The notes: generated by a model from the sequence alone, not told the origin. Positions 12,119 to 25,831 are shown, counted from the stretch's first letter. The stretch is 64,000 nt of DNA from Carex sylvatica (GCA_964058845.1 CAXKVR010000262.1:1-64000), one strand, 5' to 3'. Made by a program: numbers and translations.

Positions 12119-12120
<2 letters not shown>

Positions 12121-12151
<31 letters not shown>
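12121..12151. repeat. (TA)n microsatellite
   Basis: A pure AT dinucleotide run. Two further TA runs, at about 12340-12375 and 12800-12830, flank the hairpin MITE between them. Confidence 0.9.
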
Positions 12152-12153
<2 letters not shown>

Positions 12154-12333
12154 AAATCCATCTTAGACCGGAGAATTCAATTGAATATTTGTTTTTTTTC
12201 GTGATATATACAAGTTTTATAATATACTAATATAGCTATTGCTATGATATTTTTAATTTGCACTAAGCTCATGTTATTTTTTATTGTACTTTATTATACT
12301 AATTGACTCTTTTTTTATAATTTAAATTTAGAA

Positions 12334-12375
<42 letters not shown>

Positions 12376-12378
<3 letters not shown>

Positions 12379-12796
12379 GTTGGCTACTATGCTTATATAA
12401 GCATATCTCCACATATGCTTATAACCCATTTTTGTGTTTCCAATCTCCAAATGGTCGATCTGAACCGTTCATATTGTTCTCCATATTAATATGTGCTTGG
12501 AAACTAAATTTTACATTTTTTTGAATTTTTTTACTATTTATTAAGCCACTTTGAAAATCGCTGATCCAACGGTGGCTGCACAAAACAGTAAAATCAGCAG
12601 CCACCGTTGGATTAATAATTTTCAAGTGGCTTAATAAATAGTAAAAAAATTCAGAAAAATGTAAAATTTAGTTTCCAAGCACATATTAATATGGAGAACA
12701 AGATGAACGGTTCAGATCGACCATTTGGACATTGGAAACACAAAAATGAGTTATAAGTATATGTGGGGATATGCTTATATAAGCATAGTAGCCAAC

Positions 12797-12799
<3 letters not shown>
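12376..12799. mobile_element. Long-TIR hairpin MITE inserted in a (TA)n tract
   Basis: The ends, GAGGTTGGCTAC and GTAGCCAACCTC, open inverted repeats of about 200 bp each. The arms are nearly identical, covering almost the whole 424 bp, with the turn near 12590 (CAAAACAGTAAAATC). Both flanks are TA repeats, so a TA or TATA duplication cannot be distinguished from the background. A TA target would suit the Tc1/mariner group. Non-coding. Confidence 0.8.
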
Positions 12800-12830
<31 letters not shown>

Positions 12831-12833
<3 letters not shown>

Positions 12834-13686
12834 AATATCATTGATGATATTGTTGAATAATTATTTTTGTACTTATCTATTTTTTGTTTATAAAAATATA
12901 TAATTTTATATGAGATTAATTTTTTATTCTCCTTATAATATATATTTTCTCTTATATATAATGCACAGACATGATATTAACAAAACAAAATTAATAAATC
13001 CTTGTAAAGTTTGCCTTTTAGAAATTAATTTAGATGTTTGTAATTCTGCAACACGGTTTCCAACATGAATTTTTAGAAACACAATTTTCATAAAAAAAAA
13101 AATTTGGTCCTGTTGCATTCATTGCGCTTAGACGGACCAGTGCATGCAGTCACCTATATGTGTGTGTGTGTGTGTGTTGCTTGCAGTTGGTTGATGTGGT
13201 GTTTTCGTGAGAAGTGATATATATATCTGACGGTCTAGGTGTGTGAAGGATGGAATAATTAAACAGCTCAGGTCGTGGCATTCACAGAAATTTGGCATCT
13301 TTGTTGGATGAATTTACCAACAAATTGAGCTACCTACGTACCTACCTTATCTTAAAACAGGGGTACGTGCGGAGCGGTTGCTTTAATTTTCCTTGTTCCC
13401 TTGCTACGCTTATGCTATATATACTTGCGTGGAAGACATGTCAAATTAAGGCGGCCAGGAATGGATATGAAAATATTAACGGGCCTATACTATAAATTAA
13501 ATTATATATAATATGTACGTGTTCCCAAGGCCAATCCCATGCATAATAATGGGCTCAAACCTAATGAATGCCCAATGGATATAATTAATTAATGTCTTTA
13601 CAATATTAATCACATACTAACTTTAACTTACCCGAGTTAAAAGTTAAAAACAATTATAATTAAACATGTTGCTAGCCGGCCGAAAG
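12831..13686. other. AT-rich intergenic stretch
   Basis: No coding pattern or recognised element is visible. It contains a short (TG)n run near 13158-13177. The open frame at 13292-13495 has no family features. Confidence 0.5.
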
Positions 13687-14165
13687 ATAAACAGTCAGTG
13701 TTTGTTGTTCAACACTGACGCTTGAAAAACAGTCAGTGTTTGTTATCAATACTGACGGTTTTAAAAAGAAACAGTCAGTGTTGGTTGTCAACACTGACTG
13801 TTTTTAAAGCGTCAGTGTTGAACAACAACACTGACTGTTTTTTAAGCGTCAGTGTTAGTTCTCAACACTGACGCTTTAAAACAGTCAGTGTTGGTGCTCA
13901 ACACTGACGCTTTAAAAAGAGTCAATGTTTGTTATCAACACTGACAGTTTTTTAAAAACAGTCAGTGTTGAGACCAAACACTGATGCTTTAAAAACAGTC
14001 AGTGTTGGTGTTCAACACTGACTGTTTTAAGAGCGTCAATGTTGATAATAAGCATTGACTATTTTTAGAGCGTCAGTGTTGAGTATCAACACTGACGCTT
14101 TAAAAACCATCAGTGTTGGTGCTCAACACTGACTGTTTTTAAATAAACAGTCAGTGTTAGTTCTT
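13687..14165. repeat. Orphan array of CACTA-type subterminal repeats
   Basis: About 20 copies of a ~10-bp core, GTCAGTGTTG or its complement CAACACTGAC, alternate in orientation. They are spaced by short T- or A-rich linkers, so neighbouring copies form stem-loops. The same core occurs in both ends of the CACTA element at 15232-17808, but no CACTA terminus was found here. It looks like a detached end of a related element. Confidence 0.75.
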
Positions 14166-15231
14166 AATTATTATTTTTTTAAATATCATAATTAAAAATA
14201 TATTATTTTGATTTGAACATTTCATTGAACACATGTAATACATTAATTTATTTAATAAAATCAAGTTAAAACTTAAAATCTTTCAAGTTTTTACAAATAC
14301 AAATTAAATAATTGATTTCAACCAGGATTTTGCGTGTGTTGACAAATTTTATAAGGGAATCAAATTAAGTAATTTGTGGATTTTTACAATACAATTAAGT
14401 CTTTTAAAATTTATAATATATTTTTAAACTTTGATTAGTTGTTAAGGAAATACGTACATAAATATATAATATGATAATTTAATTTATGTTAAACAAAATA
14501 AAAATAAAAATATATTAATTAGAAACTTAGAAACAGTGAAAATTTAAATTGTAGATAGATTTCATGTTAGGAAAGTATAACTATTTGAGAAATAAATTAT
14601 TAATATCACTTGTATATTTAGAAATAAATTATTAGGGATGTATAACTATTTGAGAATAAAAATTTATGCATTGTGTATATTTTGTAAGATATGTAATAAT
14701 TAAGTTTAATTGTTTAAATTGAATTTATAGATGCAATAAATATTTTATCGTTGTAATTCATAAAATATAAAAATAGGATTGGAATTATATTTGGTAAGAC
14801 GTTCGTTGTATAGTGGTTAAAAGTTTGTTAATGATGGAATGGAAAACCTAGCTAATACAATGTAAATTACTAATTAATTATTTTATCAAAAAATTGTAAT
14901 GCTTGTTTGTTAGAATGAACATATTACGTTTAATAAGTTAATTTACGTGATTAGTAAAATTTAGACAATTAACATCAAATTTTGACTTTAATTTTAGAAA
15001 ATATTTTGTAATGAAAATTATATTAGTAATATTTATAAAATAATTAATGTTATAACATGTTTAGTGCTTAATTAAATGATTTTAACACATTATATTATAT
15101 AACATTACATGCATATTGCATATATGACTCACATCTTCTATGCATGAACATGAAATATAAACTCTTATTTCGTGAGTTAATGAAGACGGACGGGAATAAG
15201 TAGTCCGTGGGTCGATCGGAACCGTTTAAAT
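14166..15231. other. AT-rich stretch without genes
   Basis: Very AT-rich sequence between the orphan array and the CACTA element. No open frame of note, no terminal repeats and no RNA gene recognised. Confidence 0.5.
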
Positions 15232-17808
15232 TACTAGTACAAAAAACTCATTCACCGACCTTTAACCAACGACTATTTTAATTAAATGACAGTCAGTTCA
15301 TCAACCTTATACATTGAATGATGATAACTCAGTGTTATTACTCTCATATATTAGTAGTGCATTAAAAAGAAAATAATTAATGAATTGATAAAACTGCCTT
15401 TATAGATAAATTAATTTAGATAATATTATATTTAAAAAAATATTATAATGAACACTGACTGTTTTTCAAAAAACAGTCAGTGTTTCTTGCTACCACTGAC
15501 TGTTATTTTACATTGAATAAGTCGTCGGTGATTTTTCGATCACATATCCTAAGTACACGGTGAATTTCATTTCCCGGGTTTGAAACTCAAAATTTCGATC
15601 AATCGCGAAATATTTCCCTTCTAATTTTGATTTCCATTCTAAAAACCACGAAGCTATAAAAACCGCGAATCATCTCTCCTTCTAAACCCTCCTCTCACCG
15701 CGTGAGTACTCCCCACCCAGCGTGAGCTCTCACCTCACTAAGCGGCGGAGCATTGGCCCGAGCACATACCCTAAGCCGCATGAGTACTCCCCACCCAGCG
15801 CGAGCTCTCACCTCACTAAGCGGCGGAGCATTGGCCCGAGCACATACCCTAAGCCGCGTGAGTACTCCCCATCCAGCGCGAGCTCTCACCTTACTAAGCG
15901 GCGGAGCATTGGCTCGAGCACATACCCTAAGTCGAAAACCTCAACCGTGAGTTCTCCTGAGTACTCCCCACCGTGAAACATTGGCAACAAAATCGACTGG
16001 TTATCAGCACAATTCAAAGTCGGACACTGCTATCTCTTCAGATTTCTCCCTCCAGGTGCGTAAATTTTATTCCTCTTGCCAATAAGTAAGGTTTCAGATT
16101 TGTAGGGTACTGGTATTTACCAGTAAGTAGGGTACTGGTAAATTCCGTTATTCCCCTTATGGTACTAGTATTAACTCAAACAGATGATATAGATTCACTC
16201 AATCAGTGATATGTCAAAAGTTTAGATGCATGACCTTACTCATTAACCTTTTCAATATCACCAGTCTTTGAACAAGAACAAATGTTAATCTTATATCCCC
16301 TCTCTGTTCACAATTACCAATATATTCTTTTACCAATAATCTCCACATGAACAAACCCCATCCCTGAAATGGTGGAACCTCTTCACATCCCTCAAAACAA
16401 TCTCCCTCCTTTCCATTTTTGATACGTATTTCGGTATTTCCAATTTTACCCCTTCATATAATTAATTTGTTATTTTCCCCTCCAGTTCAAATTTGCCTCT
16501 CTTCAAATCATTTCTCCGTTTTAGTGACAGGGGTTGTTCAGTCCAAGTTATGCTGCCACAAATTTGTGAATTTTTTTCTAGCCAATTGGCTACACATAAT
16601 TTTGATTTCTTTATATAGAAATGCTCATATTAATCTGTACTATATGTGTGATTTTTGTGGTAGCCTTTCTACAAGGTACTGGTAAGGAGGCTTGATGTCA
16701 TGGTTCCTATTTCTAGCAGCAGAAAAGAAAAGATATTAGAAACTTGAAAAAGCTGAACTTTAGAAATCCATTAAAAATGGAAGAAAAATCCAAATAAATC
16801 AAAATTTGGCTCTAAACTGTGTGGAATGAAGTCCTCTACATACTGGTGTAATTTATTTTGCATTTCACTCCCTGCATCAGTCTGCACTAACTGATTTACC
16901 AGAACAGATCATTTTCATTGGTTTTGGGGTTATAACATGGTTTTAAAAGCTTCAAGCCACTGTTTTGACATGAGTAAGCATAGAGACAAAATCAAACAAG
17001 CTTCATTGTTTGTATTTGCTTGAAAAACTGAATAAGGGTTTCTATTAGTGCTCAATGTCAAAATTGAATTAGGGCTTCTATTTGGCATTGATTTATCTTG
17101 GATAAAATTAACTTATTATGTACTCATGTAGTGTGATTTACCGACAAAAAAATATACATCGACGCAACTTCATGCAATAACAAGACAATGGTGTAGATTT
17201 TTCTTGGACAACTACTAATCTATTTACAAGACATGTAATGCTTTGTAAATTTTGTTATATTTGCATATTTTGTTCATATTTTAGTTGCATATTTTGTTCA
17301 TATTTGTCATGTAAATTTTGTTATAGTGTTTTTTTTTTTGTGAATGAATCTATTATGTTTTTTGATGAATGAATATATTATGTTGTCTAAATTATTTGTA
17401 TGATACTTTGTTTAACATCAATAAATGTTAAATAGTAATATATGGCTAGCAAAAATATGGAGGCTAGCCCAAATATAAACAGAACCATGTCGAAATTTTT
17501 ATATCAACACTGACGGTTATAAAGCAAACAACGAATGTTTTTAATATCTATACTGACGTTTTTAATATCAACACCGACTATTTTTAAAGAGTCACCGCTG
17601 AATTCCAACACTGACTATTTTTCAAAATAGTCAGTGTTTGTACTCAGCACTAACTCTTTTTCAAAACAGTCAGTGTTGGTACTCAACACTGACTGTTTTT
17701 AAAGAGTCAGTAAAAGATCACTTTCACTGGCGCTGGCTTTACTGACGCCACTGTAACAGTTGGTGTAGGAATATTTGAACAGTCAGTGAAAGAGTTTTTG
17801 TACTAGTG
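15232..17808. mobile_element. Non-autonomous CACTA (En/Spm) element
   Basis: The right end on the minus strand reads CACTAGTACAAAAACTC. The left end reads TACTAGTACAAAAAACTC, the same terminus with its first base changed. The 3-bp flanks, AAT and AAA, match at two of three bases. Subterminal GTCAGTGTTG/CAACACTGAC repeats lie inside both ends (15450-15510 and 17500-17720). No transposase is present. The interior holds a promoter-like block ('GCTATAAAAACC' near 15653), a GC-rich 78-bp tandem repeat and a non-coding AT-rich body, possibly captured host sequence. Confidence 0.8.
15702..15975. repeat. 78-bp tandem repeat inside the CACTA element
   Basis: Three consecutive 78-bp units begin with GAGTACTCCCCA at about 15704, 15782 and 15860. 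A partial fourth begins near 15959, after an insertion. Since 78 is a multiple of three, every frame without a stop stays open through the array, so overlapping open frames appear on both strands (a 26-residue repeat). GC content is far above the surroundings. Confidence 0.9.
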
Positions 17809-18080
17809 AAATACATATCTTGGATATAATTATTTAAAACAGTTATAATTAATTAATTGTTAAAATATTAATCTATATTACTAACGAATTCGCATTACGC
17901 ATATTAATTAGCAGAGACTCAGTGGAGGATTTTGATTTTTTTGAAGATAAGGTAACATGTGTTAGGTGGTTTTATCGTTTAATATCTATTGCACGTTAAT
18001 TGACGGTACGGCCGCCGCTTGACCGGGATTTAATGAATTAAGCTTGTGGCCTTGTCGTGAGTCTCGTGACCGACGTGTGG

Positions 18081-18119
18081 GAGTGGGGTGGGGTGGGGGG
18101 GTGTGTGTGTGTGTGTGTG

Positions 18120-18154
<35 letters not shown>
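18081..18154. repeat. (GT)n followed by poly-G (33 G)
   Basis: A G-rich lead-in, about ten GT units and then 33 consecutive G. The poly-proline and poly-glycine open frames here are only translations of this tract. Confidence 0.9.
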
Positions 18155-18155
<1 letters not shown>

Positions 18156-18280
18156 GTATTATTTGAACTTTGAGATTCGCACAGAACGTATTGCAGCGGT
18201 TGAGATTTGTTTTCCAAGAAGTCACGCAAAATATGAGATATCTCAGAGGATGCGAATTCTGTCGTCTCACAGGGAGGGAG

Positions 18281-19267
18281 GAATTTTTTTCATAAACCAT
18301 AATTAATAAATTAAAAATTAAGAAACTAATATGATCTTTTTTTTTTGAAAAAAACCATAAGGATCAAACGGTCTGTTCGATCTCTAAAATTCTATTTTTT
18401 CAGACCGAACGGACGATTCGGTCTCAACGTTTTTTTTTTCATCTGTAGCCACAGAAGATCTTTTCCTGCGTTTTTTTTTTCGCTCGGTCTCCCTTTTTAT
18501 TTAATTTTTTTAATCCAACTCATCTTCTCCTTTTTCTGCGTCGCACTTCTCCATTTTTTTTCTTCCTTCATAGCTTCCTCTTACTTTCTTCCTCATTCAA
18601 TTTTTTTTTTTTAACTCTCAAAACTTATGTAATTTCTATTATAATTACATAGGTTTATATAATTTTAAAAGGAGAACAAAAAGAGCTTCAGATCTACAAG
18701 TTTCGTTAGGTATGTATTTAATTATTTTATTTTTGAGAATAAGAAATCAATCATCTGTTGGAGGAAAGATGAAGATGGATATTTATATTAAAGAAAAAAA
18801 ACATGGAGACCGAATTCCTAATTTGATCTCCAATTAAAATTGTCGGGCCAATTATAACACTTGTTCAGTCAAACTACTAATAATTATTTCTTTAGAAAAA
18901 TTAAAAAGTTTACTTTATCTTTAATCTTTACTTTGAAATTATTTCTTCAGTCAAAAAAAAAAATTGAATGAGAAAGAAAGTAAGAGGAAGAATGAAGGAA
19001 GAAAAAAAAAATGAGAAAGTATAATGCAGAAAAGGGAGAAGAGGAGTCGGGTTAAAAAAATTAAATAAACAGGGAGACTGAGCGAAAAAAAACGTAAGAA
19101 GGAATTTTCTGTGACTGCAGATGAAAAAAAAGGTTGAGACCGAATGATCCGTTCGATCTAGAAAAATAAAATTTTGGAGACCGTTCGGTCCTTATGATTT
19201 TTCAAAAAAAAAAAATATTAATTTCCTAATTTATTAATTTATTAATTATGGTTTATGAAAAAAATTC
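18281..19267. mobile_element. MULE-type fold-back with perfect 9-bp TSD
   Basis: It begins GAATTTTTTTCATAAACC and ends GGTTTATGAAAAAAATTC. Perfect 9-bp copies of GGGAGGGAG flank it (18272-18280 and 19268-19276). The arms are inverted over about 330 bp each, including blocks resembling AGACCGAACGG and GGGAGACCGAGCG. The centre is AT-rich and unique. Non-coding. A shorter relative lies at 20802-21175. Confidence 0.9.
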
Positions 19268-19276
19268 GGGAGGGAG

Positions 19277-20792
19277 AGTCAGTGAGTTTCAAAATACACT
19301 GTACCACGTGGCAACACACCTACATCGAGCCCCACGCCCCCAACCGATTTCACATAAGAAGGTCAAACAACGACACCACCACCACAACAAACAACAAACA
19401 ACTCCAAAGCATTAATTGTTTTATCCTATCCTAAAAAAACAAAACAACTCTAAATTGTGTTTACCTTTCTTTCTTTCTTTTTTAACAGCGTAATTAAGAA
19501 TTCTCGATTACAATCAAATTCAGTTGGATGTATCCGATGAATTATATATGCGGATAACTTTAATTAAAGGTTTATAATTAAAGGTTAAATATAGGGAAAT
19601 ATATATCTAGCTAGGTTCCTTTCGGTTATCAGTGGCTTCGGAACTATACATACATAATTTATTATCAATCAAAATTACTCCATCTTATATATTGATGGGG
19701 ATGGATACAATCGTCCAGTCCTCCGGGCAATACTTATTTCCACTTCAAGCAGGACGGATCCAGTATATATCAATGAAGCAGTCGCTTTTGTTACAATTTA
19801 TTGCTTAAAGTTAATTTAATAGTTTTTGGAGTTGAGCTCATCAAATATTTTATGAGCTTAAGAACACTCTAGTTCTATTCATAAAATATCTCCATTCTTA
19901 TATTATGCACGTAGATGTTCTTATCCGCCAATCAAATAATATCAGCCCTCCAATCAAATAATTTGTCTTATTTTTATTAAATGCATCTTTTTTTTACGTG
20001 TACAAATCTAAATTTAGTTAAAAACATACTCACCACACATACTGACACATGATATGTTACAATTAAAATTGAATAGAGAATAAAATTGGAGAGCAAATCA
20101 ATTTATTCATTTTCTTATTTCTCCTCTCCATCTATCTCACATTCCTTATTTTCTTATTTAAGAATCATGAGATGATCAATTTATTTTTAAAAATATCAAA
20201 TGTTGACATCTTTTTAAAGTATTTTATCAACATTTGATATCTTATATTTGATATCTCCAAATTTAATACATACTCAATTTAAGCTATAGTGAATCTTTTT
20301 ACAATTTTACTTCTTCAATTTTGATAAGATAAAATATTCTTTTTTATTAGTATGTTCAGGTTCGTTCTTAGTTTCAGTTGTTAATTATAAGGAGAACATA
20401 TATTAAGAAGAGATTTTAGTGACATTAACAATAATTAGTGTCACAAAATGAAGCAACTAATTTATTAATATGAATTCACTTTTATTAAATATTTTTTGTT
20501 CTTTTGACTTTTGCCTATGAGATGTATATATTTCTACAAGCTATTTGTTTTTTGTTTTTTTTTTATCAAATCTCTTTATTTGCATCAAAGTTTGAAATTT
20601 AATTTATAAATCAAACTCTTGATCTTCTTCATTTTATAATATATTTTCATTGCAACACATAGATACGATACTAGTAACAAGAATAAATATAGTCGTAACT
20701 CGTAACATTTGTTACATTAATAAAAAAAATAAGATGCAACAGGGAGAGGGAGAGGCACCAAAAGTGGGAGGCAAATAGAGAACAGTAGGAGA
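19277..20792. other. Intergenic stretch without recognised genes
   Basis: It contains a CCACGTGG G-box-like site at about 19303 in locally GC-richer sequence. A small inverted pair, ATATCAAATGTTGA and TCAACATTTGATAT, lies near 20194-20242. No convincing coding exon was seen. Confidence 0.4.
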
Positions 20793-20801
20793 GAGAGGGA
20801 G

Positions 20802-21175
20802 GAGCTTTTTTTAGAAATCATAAATAAAAAAATTAATTTTATCAAATCAACTTGAATGCTTTGTTTTTAAAAAAAAATATAAGAATCGAGATACCATTCC
20901 CCCCTCCCCCCCCCCCCCCCCCCCCCCCCCGCCCCCCTCTTTTTTTTTGGGGACCGAATTGTCATTTTGGTCCCAGTCATTTTCACATATTTTAAGAATA
21001 AAATACGTTGAAAAATTGTGAAAATACCTCGGGCCAAATTGTCATTTCGGTCACGAAAAATAAAATTGAACTAAATTAGCATTTCAGTTCTTATGATTTT
21101 TGTAATAAAAAAAAAAGTAACCATGTTGGTTTTATAAATATATATATTTTTAATTATGGTTTATAAAAAGAATTC
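20802..21175. mobile_element. MULE-type MITE, diverged relative of 18281-19267
   Basis: Left end GAGCTTTTTTTAGAAATCATAA and right end TTATGGTTTATAAAAAGAATTC are inverted repeats related to the element at 18281. The flanks GAGAGGGAG (20793-20801) and GAGAGGAAA (21176-21184) match in 7 of 9. It contains a 25-C run at 20906-20930. Non-coding. Confidence 0.65.
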
Positions 21176-22754
21176 GAGAGGAAAGGGAGAAGAAAGTGAG
21201 TGTACAGGATTATTTTGTCAAATTTTTTTAAAGAATGGTATTTTGTTTAATAATATGATAAATAGAGTATTTCTAAATTTTCCGTGAAAATAAACTAATT
21301 CAACTAATTCAACAAATTTTGAAATTAGTCAGATATTAATATTGATGCGGTTGAAAGCGAAACACTTCAAATGATTTAGAAGATTTATAAGTCATATTAA
21401 AAATCTTCAATTGACTAAATTGTTATGTTTTTTTTCAATGAGCGAGGCTATGGTACTTTGTAAAGTACATGTCGATTTGTATTATAAATTTATATTTTTT
21501 ATTTTTGAAGTTCAAATAATTGATTCGATTCAATGTGATCTTCTTATGAAAATGTATTTGGAGATCAAATTTTACATTCTTTACAAAATTTTTTTATTAA
21601 TTTTCAAAATAAGAAGAAAAATCATCTAATTTAAAAATTCTGGATCATTCAAAAGTATTGATTTTCAACCTTTATAAAATAATAGTAAAAATATTCTAAC
21701 AAGAGTAAGATCTGATTTTCAACTACATTTTCATATGAAGATCATGTTGAGCAATTTAGATATACTAATTGAACTTTAGAAACAGAGATATGGATCCATA
21801 GTATAGGGTGATCCGTGCTTTGCAAAGCGGCCTTTTTTATTAATATCCTAAAAAAAGATTTTTTTTTTAAATTGCCTTTATGTTTGGTTTTTTTTTTTTT
21901 TAATGCCCCGACCGTCAGACCCATGGGTGGCCTACCCCTCCTAGCAGACCGTCTGGGCCAGGGGTCTTTTTTTTTTAGTAGAGAGATCTTAATATTTTGA
22001 TTTAAATAATTTTGTGAAGAAAAAATTTTCTTTTTAGAGTGTATGCCAAAAAATAAGACATTTGATATATTTATGAAGTGATGTCGTAACTCTTTATAAC
22101 TTTGATTTGATTTATTAGTTGGATATCACAAGTCTAACGATAAAACTAAGGACTTGGCCTTGATTCTTGTCAACATATATCATTTGCTTATTGTCAACAT
22201 ATACCATTTTTTTAGAGAATAATTAGATTATTTGATTATTGTCAACATATATCATTTGCTCGGAGATAGACAAACGAACAAGATAAATAGTAAATGCATT
22301 TTAAAATAATTATATGGATCACTCTTGAATAATCCCTTAGGCTATTGACTAAATAAAATACCAATCGTTGTATGCCTACCGTTGAACGAAAACTTAAACT
22401 GAATTTTTGAGGCACTAAATGATATTTTTTTTAATTCTGATGCTTTGGATACCTCGGGGTGTGTTATACATGCAAATCCGACTTTCATAGCCAAAGTTAT
22501 GGCTGTTCAAAGTTTTTTCATAAGTCGAACTTTGAAAATTCATAACTAATTGTAAAAAAATCTAAATAATTGAAATTTGTATCAATTCTGTGTATTTTTT
22601 AATGCTATACATGTTGGTGTAATAACTTTTGCAATTTGGTCCGTGTATCAGTCCAGACTTGCTGATTTATCAGAAGATGTCAAATTTGATGTTTTTAGTG
22701 CATTGCACTATACCAGTGGCCTTTGCTTAGTGTTGTTGAGTTTGGACTTGGTAC

Positions 22755-24350
22755 TATTCCCACAAAAGTGTATGCACAAAGTTTTAGTACAGTAAATTGT
22801 ACCTTTCAAACCTTAAATGCACTTTCGAGTCAGATTGCAAGTGCACAATCCTATCGCGTAGTATATTGTCGGGTATTGATCACAGAGACGGTTTAAGTCT
22901 TAACCAGATTCTACCTAAATTAATTAAAAATTAGAAGTTGGAAAATGTTAGTTTTGGTATTTAAGTTTCCTAAACAGTTCAGTAACAGTAATCAAATGAA
23001 AGAAAGTAAATTGATTTGAATTTAATCAATGATAAAAAGATATTTTCAGAGTTTCAGACTTCAGCTCAGTTCTGTCTCAAGGCACCCGGTTCGTGTAGTT
23101 TCCTACACTGGTCGTGTCCAGTTACACGGGCCAGGTACTTTCGTACACGGTCCGTGTGGGCTCGAGTTAATGCACCAGTTACTGTTTTTTTGTGTTGTTC
23201 CTTTGTGTAGGGTTCAACTGACCAGACCTAATATTCCTAAACCTCAACTATCGTATGTTGGTTCATTAACTTGGTATGGAATTGCAATATTTACCCTCTT
23301 AGGATTTTGAATCTCAACTTTCATATATTGGTTCGAATTACTTAGTTGCTTGTTTAGTATACTAAAGGTACCCTCTTATATGTCGATAAGAGGAAATGTT
23401 CACCTTTCAGCTACTATTTAGTTTCACCTTTCAGATCACTAATTCTACCTCATTTACTTAGTTTGATTGAGATATTATAAGGGTTGAAATGCGCTATAGA
23501 CGTGATCATGCATCTAATGGCAAACCAATAAAAATCAAACAATTTAATCTAAGCAATTAAAATCAAATACAATCAAGCAAACACAAATTCCAATAACTAA
23601 GATGCAAAACAAAACATTCGATTACATCATAACCCTAGAAACTAAAAAGTCTACTCAAACATAGTTCTAGAACAAATAAAACAGATAAGAGAATAAGAAA
23701 TCATGATAAAACCCAAAGAAGAAGAAGATTCACAACAAAACTCGCGTCTTTTGCTTCTCAACTTTGCCTCCATAAATAGCCGTCAATTCAAATCCTAGAA
23801 AATACTTCTCTGCTCCAGAATGATGTGCTGGTACAAGAAATCCCGCTTATAAGCTTTTTTGACCGACCTTCCTTCAATTATCTTTATTTTCAAATTCTGG
23901 ATCTATTTTCGAAAATGCTTGACACGGCCCATGTGGAAATATATATGGACCATGTGCCTGTGTTTTTCACTCAGATTGTAGATCTTCTCGCAAGCTTTCT
24001 GAAAAGTTATCATACACTCAAAACAGAATTATGAGTTAAAATCTATGACTGTTTTAAGTTCAGATGCTGAAATTTCAGCATCATATACAGGTTGTGTGAA
24101 TGGTTTCCTGGTCGTGTTTGTAGTCGGGTAGAGAGTTGTACGGTGTGCATAAGAAGGTACACGGACCGTGTATAAACCTTCAAATTCCATATTCTTCCTC
24201 GTTTTCTCTCATTTTCTGCAAAGTAAAAATAAATGCGCAGCAGTACCACATTATATAGATATTCAATGAAATATGACCGATTTAATAGTTTTAAACACAT
24301 ATTTTGGTATAAAATACAGATCGAAATATAAATAAGTTTGTGAGATATTA
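22755..24350 (-). repeat. 3' LTR of the gypsy element
   Basis: It aligns along its whole length with 28480-30064. It shares the GCACAAAGTTT... start, the TTGTCGGGTATTGATCACAGAG block and the TTTGTGAGATAT end. It contains several imperfect ACACGGNCCGTGT palindromes. Confidence 0.85.
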
Positions 24351-25831
24351 AATTACCTCAAGCTGAAATCTTACTTGTCCTCAAGCTAAAATCTTGCTTG
24401 TCCTCAAGCAAAAATTCCAACTTAGGTATCGGGCTGGTCTTTGGATTACCTAAATGCAAATTAAATTCTAAATGTGAAGAATTTACGTGAGTTTGCTATA
24501 GTTAAGAATTTCGAGAATCCTTTTGGTCAACAACTTGGACTTTCCTTTATAAATTTTGATTCACCCCACGAATTGACTAATGAAACTTCATATTTTGAGA
24601 TGTTTTAATAGTTGCAAAAATTAATTACTTGAATTGATTAATATTTCATTCTTTCACTGAAACTATTCCTTCGTTTGTGGTGATTTTTCCCATTTTGGCC
24701 CCAAGCTTGGAACAAACTTAGGTTAGAAAGTCATAGACTTCGTGTGTTGATATATGCAAAGTTCAGATTGTTCCAGTACTCTTTTTTCTTTTTTTATTTA
24801 TTTGGAAGATGACTCAAAGGCGTCCAGTAGGACTTATTGACAGTACTCTTATTTTCTCCATCTTTTCATTCATCATTTTTTTTATTTTTCTTTCTTTTAT
24901 TCATTTGCATATACCATGAATACACACATCCAATGGTATTCTTTCATACCAATGGACCCCAATCTTTCTTTTATTTAAAATTCCTATTTCCCTATTTTAA
25001 AAGGAACAGTTCAGTTTCAAAATATTTTTTCGATACAGTTCAAGTTTTCATCTTTTTAATTTCTCAAAATATCCCATTCTAAGCAGTTCTTTGATCAAGT
25101 ATGGGGTTAGTTCAAAATTTTCAAGGTCATCCTAATTATAGCCAAAATTTTCTACAAAAATCCCTAATTCTAGCAATTCACACAAATTTTCACCTAAAAA
25201 TACAAATTTTTGAAAAATAAACATGACATAAATACAGATACAGTTTTTTTCTATTCCACCCCCCCCCCCCCCCCAAGCTTGAATAAAGCATTATTCTCAA
25301 TACTTGAATTCGCACAAGAAAAAGTAAATAAAAGAAAAATATGAAAACTAACCAAACATGGAGTAAGGAGTGAGGCAGGGACGCCTCACTGGTTGGTGGA
25401 AGGTGGGTCGAGTGGATCTGGGTGGATGCCCACTTCTGAGGTGCGTGGACCATGTGCTGGTCTACATGGCCCGTTTGATGGTCTGCTGGAAAAGTCCTGA
25501 TTGGTTTCATGCTTGTCACCTTCTCGATCATAGTTTGCTGAGCTTTCATTAAAATACCCTGAATCACCATTTGCAGAGCTTTCAAATCCTCCAAGAGTCT
25601 GAGATTAGCTCGGGGAGGCTTGAGTTCAGGAGTTGGTTGCTCTATCTGGACTGGGGCATGGTCCGTGTGAGATGTGTCAGATCCTTGTACTGCCCCTGTG
25701 TGAGCCTTGTGTGACCCGTGTGCTTCCTCATTCTTCAGCTCCTCTTACTGTGGTGCATGGTCCATGTGTCATTTCTTCCATATTATCAAACCTTGCTTCT
25801 GTTGCACACATCTTCTCTTTGGCAGCTTTCT

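Noticed and set aside
13687..14165. CRISPR-like array of short repeats
   Set aside because: Repeats alternate in orientation, spacers are short poly-T/A linkers and not unique sequence, and the context is a plant nuclear genome. They match CACTA subterminal repeats.
15695..15976. Overlapping open frames encoding 26-residue repeat proteins on both strands
   Set aside because: They exist only because the 78-bp tandem unit is a multiple of three. No start context, family or codon signal supports a protein.
17986..18306. Poly-proline and poly-glycine open frames
   Set aside because: Translations of a (GT)n-poly-G microsatellite.
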